From Chamaecyparis obtusa (lineage: Eukaryota > Streptophyta > Pinopsida > Cupressales > Cupressaceae), in assembly GCA_027943335.1 (NCBI GenBank), contig BSBK01003560.1, positions 1,761,001 to 1,825,000 of the forward strand: a DNA stretch of 64,000 nt. The letters are read 5' to 3'. Position numbers and translations under genes: made by a program. Positions 58,062-64,000 of this stretch are shown here, piece after piece. Each line of letters begins with the position of its first letter. Within the stretch, counting starts at the first letter, position 1. Below the pieces are notes generated by a model. It saw only the letters and a program-made list of their open reading frames with translations, did no database searches and had not been told where the DNA came from.

Positions 58062-58439
58062 TATTGACCAGTAAATTATGTTTTTATTAATATTAATGTA
58101 AACTAAAGTAAATTACAAAATATAGCATAATTGTCCAAGTGTAGCTGAGACCCAAAACCAAAAGGCTATCAACAACCATAGAAACCAACCCCCCACACCA
58201 TACCATTGGGTGGGAACAAAACTTCAAAATTTTGACATGAACAGGCTCACCACCCACAACCTACTTACAATGATCTAAAAATTGGACTAACCACACATAT
58301 ATAACAATCCTTTATACAAAAAAACTATAATGTGCACATGACATCAAAATATCCATTTGTAGAAGCATAAGGAACTTGGAGAAAAATAGATGAGGTGGAG
58401 GGATGATGAACCATCCCTTACTAGGGCACCGTCCTGCCC

Positions 58440-58655
58440 TTCAAAACAACCACAACTGCATATACCAGTGCGTATGCTACTTCAAACACCACCACAAGAA
58501 AACCCTTTAGCACCACCACCATGAGTATTACCACAAGTAGATCCACAAATACCACCACCATGAGCACTACACATACCCTTGTGAGGATGACCTCGGGCAC
58601 TACCACCACATAATATACCACAAGCACCACCACCATGTCCATGGTCCTGAGTACC
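58440..58655. repeat. ACC/CAC-rich degenerate trinucleotide tract
   Basis: Repeated CACCACCA and CCACCACCATG units with interruptions, within the LINE G 3' region. The open frame on the minus strand (poly-Val) is a result of the repeat. Confidence 0.7.
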
Positions 58656-59379
58656 ACAACCCCTGGATCACCTCGGTATTTCCATTTCCTCCCACACCCC
58701 CATCAGTTGGAGCCTAAAGAGGTTGGGGTCCATCTAAGACCTCGGGACCCTAACAACTAAAACAAGCTACTAGTTGTGGATAAAGTTCACAAGCTATGCC
58801 AAGTGTTTTTAGGCCTCCATCCTCCTTTCTAGGATGTTTCCTAGTGCTTTGTGCAAAAGGAAGGGGTACACCAAAGGAGGCACCTTAGCAAAGTTGAACC
58901 AATCACCATGAACAAACACAAATCCCCTTCAACCTACGCCTACACCTTTGACCTAAAATAAAGGTCCCATGCATAGAAGAGAGTGGCTATATAGTGTTGG
59001 TTCAAAAACAAAATTTAGATGCTATATACTTAATGACCAATAATTCCCTAACCAAGATGATGAAAAAAGGGTGACTAGAAGTGAAAATATTTTTCAAGCA
59101 TTGTTCAGTCACCAGTCCTTTGAATGCCATCTTTTTCTTCAAAGAACCAAAGCAAAAATTTGCTTCCATGGCTTTGTCACATCCCCCCACCTCCCAAATA
59201 ATTTGAGAAATCTTCCATAACAAATCGAATGTACATCTTGGTTTCGATAAAAAGAGGTGCATTTGCCTTGAAACACACCCTGCATTCAATGCCCGCATAG
59301 ATATATATGTGTGATGGTAGCCATTGAAACACTACAATGTGTCAACCCATCTACATTGAAAGAGGTTGATGTCAGCCAA

Positions 59380-59850
59380 CCATTAATTTCCCTGCTACCA
59401 AATTTTCACAAAGTTGGAGCCAAATTTGTCCACAAAGGACTCCACTAACTTGGATAGTGAGTCTACTAAACTATTCCCTTCCCTATATATATGGGATATT
59501 TTGAAGTTGTGAAAACATCCAATTTTTGTCTAATAATACTGATAATTTTATCCAATTTCCAAACCTGGGCTTTGCCATTAGCTATTGCATTAACAATCAC
59601 CTATGAATTACCCTCTAGATGTAACCATTCCACCTTCAATTTCATCACCAAATCCATAGAAAGTAATGCAGATTGAGCCTCAGCTTCATTGTTAGTACCA
59701 TCCACAAGCTTCTTCTTTTTTATTGCTAGGATGATGCCACTAGCATCCCAAGGCACACATCTAGCCCTCGAAGAGCTAGGGTTTCCCTTTGAAACCCCAT
59801 CAAACTTTATCTTGAACCAACCATCCTCCACTTTATCCCATTAGATCTCA
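59380..59850 (-). pseudogene. LINE G RNase H
   Basis: Minus strand from 59831: MEDGWFKIKFDGVSKGNPSS, TNNEAEAQSALLSMDLVMKL and VEWLHLEGNS, the RNase H at the end of plant L1-like ORF2. The third acidic position (usually EGDS) is Asn here. A stop follows at 59601, and weaker similarity runs to about 59380. RT and endonuclease of this copy were never inserted. Confidence 0.85.
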
Positions 59851-59889
59851 CTCTTATCCCTGTTCGACGGATGAAAAAATCTTATATAT

Positions 59890-60251
59890 TACCGAACCAA
59901 GGATTTTTTCAAAAAATCAGTTGGAGCTTAAACATTAGTAAAAAGAAGGCTCACTAGATTTACAACTTGTGACCACCAAGGAAATAGAAGACCTATTAGA
60001 AATCCACCAAACTGGGAAACACTTTTGTAAATCCCATAAGATAGCCATATCTCTTGAACTACCCCGAGCACCAATGTATTGACAATGGCATAGACCAAAT
60101 CTTAGATGTCTTGTTGAACATACCATCAATAGATTAACTTAGTTTCTTGGATAAGGACCACATTAGGAGAGTAAGAAATGATCAAATCTTGAATAACCTT
60201 TTGTTTAGGGATGTTATTCACCCCCCTTACATTCTATGAGAGGATAATCAT
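59890..60251 (-). pseudogene. LINE F endonuclease, N-terminal piece
   Basis: The ATG at 60251 opens MIILS-stop-NVRGVNNIP (W-N-x-R-G endonuclease start with Trp as TAG). ARGSSRDMAILWD (about 60066-60028) and a WWISNRSSISLVVTSCKSS stretch follow. The piece ends at the LINE G target site. Confidence 0.83.
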
Positions 60252-60259
60252 TATGAGAA

Positions 60260-61641
60260 GGAGAGAAGTGGAAATCAATGGTCTTCACATATCCAAATTC
60301 CACTAATGTCTCGCTAACAAGTTTCACCTTTTCTCAATCCTTATTCTTGCCCACCTTAGAATCTTTTCAGGAGGCCCATGTTTTAAGAGATTTTGAGGAA
60401 TTCCCAACATAGATGGGCTAGATCCTTTCTTTTAATACATTATTATAAATCTTGAACTCCACACTGGACCCATAACAAATGAGGTTTGTCCCCTCATTTA
60501 CTTCATTACCTCCACTTGACCCCAATTCTCTTAGGACCCATGTAGGTATATTTGCAATATCCATTCACACATACCTAAACTCTCCACCTATAAACCCCCT
60601 TGAGTATTATTGTCCCGCTCCTCTTCAAGAGCTACCATATCCAGAAATTCTTGGCCATTAGAAATATTTGCAATAGCCTCATCAAATTGATCTAAGTCAT
60701 CCAAAGTATCAAACCTATTGAACTCCTCATCAAACTACTTGTCATGGAGGGTTCTCATTTGACCTCTTCCCCTATTATGGGTTTTAACCCGAATGAAGCC
60801 CTCCTTGTCTTCCATCATAAGATCCTTCCCTATATCTTACTTAGGGGCTGAACTAATCGACCCACTTCTAGAGACTCTTGTAGGCTTAAATTTAGGACAC
60901 ATCTGTTGTAGATGTCCATATTCATGGTAGATTCAACATCTACATGGAAGAGTCTCATAATCAAGTTGTTGGATCCATGGGTTTGGACTTAGCTTAATTT
61001 CCATGGAGTCAGGTAGAGGCTTACTCAAATCAATTTCTACACAAACACAAGCATAAGAAATAATATGTCTCTTCATAGTTTGTTGTGAAAGACCCACTAG
61101 TTTATCAAGCTGAGCTGCCAGTAAATTCAAAATATCATTTCTATAAAATTCCAAAGGAAACCATGGATGCCTCACCCAACTAAAACCCTCAACAAAATCT
61201 CTTTAGTAGGATCAAAACCAACATGCCATGGCTTGATGAATAAACCAACCTGATTATAAAATAGGGGCCCACTTCGAACGCCCTATTTTTTCCTGATATG
61301 GATGAAAAGAGAACTAAAAAGTATCTATTAACAGCCAACATCACCTCCATTATCCCTTTGGATTCCACGTGCAACAAGCCCATGACTCCAAGAAAGGTAG
61401 TGACACTTGAATCCTCATAAACTTACAAATCCAAGCATGATTAGATAGATAATCAATATCTTCCTCAACAAAATCAAGCTTAATCACTCAAACAAGCATG
61501 TTTTCACTCTTTGCAAGGCAACCATTTACCTTCGAAGGTCTAAAACCCCCTGATTTGGGAAGGAATTTCCTCCATACCATAACTACTAGCTCCAAAGAAT
61601 GTATTCTCATGCATGATCAAGGAGGATCTTCTCCCAACCAT
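60260..61641 (-). pseudogene. LINE F ORF1 (DUF4283-like with zinc knuckle)
   Basis: Likely ATG at 61641 (MVGRRSSLIMHENTFFGASS). A DUF4283-type domain follows in pieces: VNRYFLVLFSSISGKNRAFE with GPYF (61330-61260) and a WVRHPWFPLEFYRNDIL stretch (about 61180-61130). DYETLPCRC with IYHEYGHLQQMCPKF, a CCHC-like knuckle with a stop inside, lies at about 60962-60895. The rest (60890-60260) is Ser/Asp-rich linker. It ends 9 bases before the ORF2 start. RNA binding is the family role. Confidence 0.75.
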
Positions 61642-62579
61642 AACACCCTTGTAATGTGTGTTAATGCTTCCTAAATAACCTCTCCACATAGCCATGCAAG
61701 GCCAAACCAAGAACACAAAAAGAAAAAAAAATGACTACCCCAAAAACCGCAAACTCATGGAAGCTCACTAAACTATCTCCCTCCAATCACTAGAGCTCCA
61801 CAAAGATCTACTAAAAGCCAATCTTCTCACCTTCCATCCAACCCAAGACTGCAAAAAGACACAACAAAAGTGAAAACACATCGAACAAAAATAAAGGAGA
61901 TACAACCTTAAGGCCCCCACATAACCCTTGCATACACCAGATTATCGCCCCCAAGCCAACCCTTCATGCACACTGAAAACAACCAAGAAAATTGCTAGGG
62001 CATGGATGCCCTAGTCCAGGAGATGAATACAAAGCTCTACCTTCATTCTTTTTGAAACTTAGTATCAATTACTTTATATTTTTACATCGAGAAAAAAAAT
62101 TCTACTTCTCACCCTTATTTAATTTGCTATTTACTGTCCCTATGATTTATAAAGTCTAGTTATATTTATTGACTAGTTTTCACCTCATAGACTTAATATA
62201 GTTTTTATAGGAAGGATTTTACTTCTTTACATTTTGGTGAACTTGAATTGTTGAACTATTTTAACTCTTTCCCTTAGGATTGTTGCATATGTTTTGTTTA
62301 ATTAGATACTTGTGGTTTCTTAAGTTTTATATTAGACTAAGTGCTCATTATTTTATTATTTTAGTATCTCTAAATAATCTTCTTTCTTATACAAAATATC
62401 AACTAATTTCTAACATTCCACTTAGGAGCCCTAGGTTGAACCCAACAATGATAATCAACTAAAGCAATGCAATAATTACTCGAAGTTTAAACACTATTAT
62501 TTATCTAAATCAAGAGGATTGCTTTGATCACATTCCTCATATTGCAATCGTGGATAAGAGCAAAATCAATAATGTTGAT
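61642..62579. other. LINE F 5' untranslated region and AT-rich spacer, no gene
   Basis: 61642-62040 is A/C-rich on the plus strand and likely the LINE F leader. 62040-62579 is AT-rich with nothing I can identify. Confidence 0.4.
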
Positions 62580-64000
62580 CAAATTCTAAATTGGTTTTGA
62601 TCATCATGATAATAGTGCTAATCTTTTGGATCTAATTCAGGCCTTCCATAGTAAAATCTTATGGAATAAAGGTTCTTAGATGTATTGGTTAAAATATAAT
62701 TGATTATTATTTACTTTCTTAATGATACACTCATTCTCTCAATTGGATTCCTTGGTCAGACCTACGGTACTTTATGGTTCTACTGTTTGGGGGTTGTCCC
62801 TTCTGGATTTCGATTGGGCCTCTATTGAGCGTGTTCAAACTATCTTCCTCCGGCGTATCATTATATGTCATCGGTCCACCTCTCATAGCATCATTCTGGC
62901 TAAGTTTGGGGCTCATCCCTTTAGATTGGGGGTCATCTTTGATCTGGTTTGGTTTATTCACCGCCTTTGTTATTTTGCGGACTCGAATGACGGTCACAAC
63001 ATATATTCCTAGTTGGCCTATTTCTCTTCAGTGGCACTTGCCAAGTCGGACCCCTCCTCCAGAGCCCGTTGTTGGTATGCCCAAGCCTCATCCCTTTTAG
63101 GTTCCATCGGGATTGACATTGATCACCTCCCCCCTATTAGTTCTCGCTTGACGCTTCGGCTCACCTCCTCCCTTCCAGATAGGAGTTGAACAGACATGTC
63201 AGACTTGACATATACAAGCAATATATCACCACGATTTGGATCAACCCGTGGGGGGTTTGCGTCCAAGGATGGATTTTTATGTTGAGCACTTTCTAGACAT
63301 TCAAGATGGGATTATTGTTCATCCTAGATACTTATCTCAGCGTTGGTGCCATGCTCTTCGCATCACGTTGGGATCTTTCAGGGTTGGATCTCACTGCCTT
63401 CGGGCCCAGACAGACCATCACATTGATAGAGATGATCAGATTTGTAGGTTATGCACCCTGACCGAGATTGAGACTGGGACACACTTCATCTTCAATTGTC
63501 CTACTTACTATGAGATCAGAGGGAGATTCTATTGCTTATTCAGAGAGTGCAGTTCCTTGACTATTTTCTTCAGCTACACTGATTAGAGATGCCTGACACT
63601 TTATCTCTGTGAGACTGTACAGCTTCACGAGCATACTCTACAACTTCTTTTCCCCCAGAGACAAATATCCGATCAGCTCATTAAAGCCTTCTTCTCACCC
63701 TCATCTCCATTACGGAGGGTGAAGTGACCTTACAATGCCTTCATTGCCGGTCACTCTAGATCTATGAGTCAGCGACACATCTCCAATAGCTCACAGCGAT
63801 GACCCAGGGTTCCTGCTCATCTAGATCATTATCCTTCAGTGTTGGATTTCTTTCTCCCTGAAAATGATCCTTAGTCCTTCTCTTGTGTTTGTTCTTCTTG
63901 CTTGCTGTTTCTTGTTCTCTTTTATCTTTTTTCACTCTTGCTTGCTTTCCCAGCCACTGTTTAGTGGCCTGTTGGTTCGCTGTTCTTTTTGCTGTACCTT
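62580..64000 (+). mobile_element. LINE J, 3' part of a different LINE type
   Basis: From about 62700 the composition becomes richer in G and C than the rest of the window. The segment codes for the C-terminal part of a non-LTR retrotransposon protein and ends in a C/T-rich tail (63840-64000). It continues past the window or ends near it. It is on the opposite strand to LINE F. Confidence 0.65.
62600..63586 (+). pseudogene. LINE J RT C-terminal region with zinc finger
   Basis: The frame through 62722-63012 has LVRPTVLYGSTVWGLSL and IERVQTIFLRRI, the conserved block after the RT thumb in RTE/Jockey-like and related LINEs. A shift leads to 63236-63586: YLSQRWCHALRITLGSFRVG, then GSHCLRAQTDHHIDRDDQ and the finger CRLCTLTEIETGTHFIFNCP (from 63443) with YYEIR. 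This C-terminal finger binds nucleic acid. No RNase H is seen. Sequence 63590-63800 may code for a further tail in broken frame. Confidence 0.7.

Larger units (their letters stand above)
58032..59874 (-). mobile_element. LINE G, 5'-truncated insertion
   Basis: RNase H plus a 1.3-kb 3' region, flanked by the 15-bp duplication AAAAATCTTATATAT (58017-58031 and 59875-59889). 5' truncation and a 15-bp duplication are typical of LINE insertion. LINE F endonuclease sequence lies on both sides. The 3' end shows no clear A-tail; instead it runs into the palindrome. Confidence 0.82.
26000..61641 (-). mobile_element. LINE F, L1-like non-LTR retrotransposon, cut into five pieces
   Basis: Pieces in minus-strand order: ORF1 (61641-60260), endonuclease start (60251-59890), endonuclease middle (58016-57925), endonuclease end (36766 to about 36160), reverse transcriptase (27014-26000). 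Between them lie LINE G, copia C and an AT-rich LTR with LINE H inside. Its own RT C-terminus, RNase H and tail are cut off at 25999. The endonuclease domain runs on across both the GTAAA duplication of copia C and the 15-bp duplication of LINE G. It is the oldest layer seen in the right half. Confidence 0.85.

Noticed and set aside
58421..58657. 78-residue Val-rich minus-strand ORF
   Set aside because: Product of the CAC/ACC trinucleotide tract; not a protein.

Overview
This window looks like plant nuclear DNA made entirely of old, broken transposable elements. I find no host gene, rRNA, tRNA or CRISPR. The density of nested LTR retrotransposons and LINEs, their heavy decay, and long LTRs with iMet-type primer sites suggest a large, repeat-rich plant genome. 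A conifer or other gymnosperm is my best guess, from general knowledge rather than any marker gene. Every coding region is a pseudogene with stops or frameshifts. Many stops sit where a single C-to-T or G-to-A change would turn a Trp, Gln or Arg codon into a stop.

Layout. 1-6387: 5' part of a minus-strand Ty3/gypsy (Tat-like) element (LTR, PBS, leader with 21-nt repeats, gag, protease, linker). It lies in the RNase H of copia A (minus, to 17165), which also carries a TRIM (6637-6944) and a full-length plus-strand copia B (7658-12661). 17166-25999: 8.8 kb without genes, apart from a truncated LINE tail, ending in an LTR-like terminus. 26000-61641: one minus-strand LINE (F) cut apart by later insertions: an AT-rich LTR (27020 to about 36150) that itself holds a plus-strand LINE H (27947-35514), copia C (36772-57919) and a 5'-truncated LINE G (58032-59874). 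Copia C is in turn interrupted by an 8-kb pol-less element (38827-46787), a composite of TRIM, copia D LTR/RNase H and gypsy E (46829-53797), and an LTR-like insertion in its own 5' LTR (56378-57624). 62580-64000: the end of a LINE of a different type (J).

Most nesting relations were checked by reading target-site duplications and finding that the host coding frame or domain resumes on the far side: ACCAT for copia B, AAGAA for TRIM2, AGTAT/AGTAC for the pol-less element, TGAAG for TRIM1, AAAAG and AAACC for the solo LTRs, GTAAA for copia C, a 15-bp duplication for LINE G, and a low-complexity 14-bp one for LINE H.

The most unusual item is the 8-kb element at 38827-46787. It has about 1.04-kb LTRs, a primer site and a purine tract, a coiled-coil protein with four tandem zinc knuckles, and more than 4 kb of further coding sequence I cannot assign, but no protease, integrase, reverse transcriptase or RNase H. 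Its LTRs share three sequence modules with the autonomous-type copia LTRs in the same window (A and D), which suggests, but does not prove, that it was moved by enzymes of that lineage.
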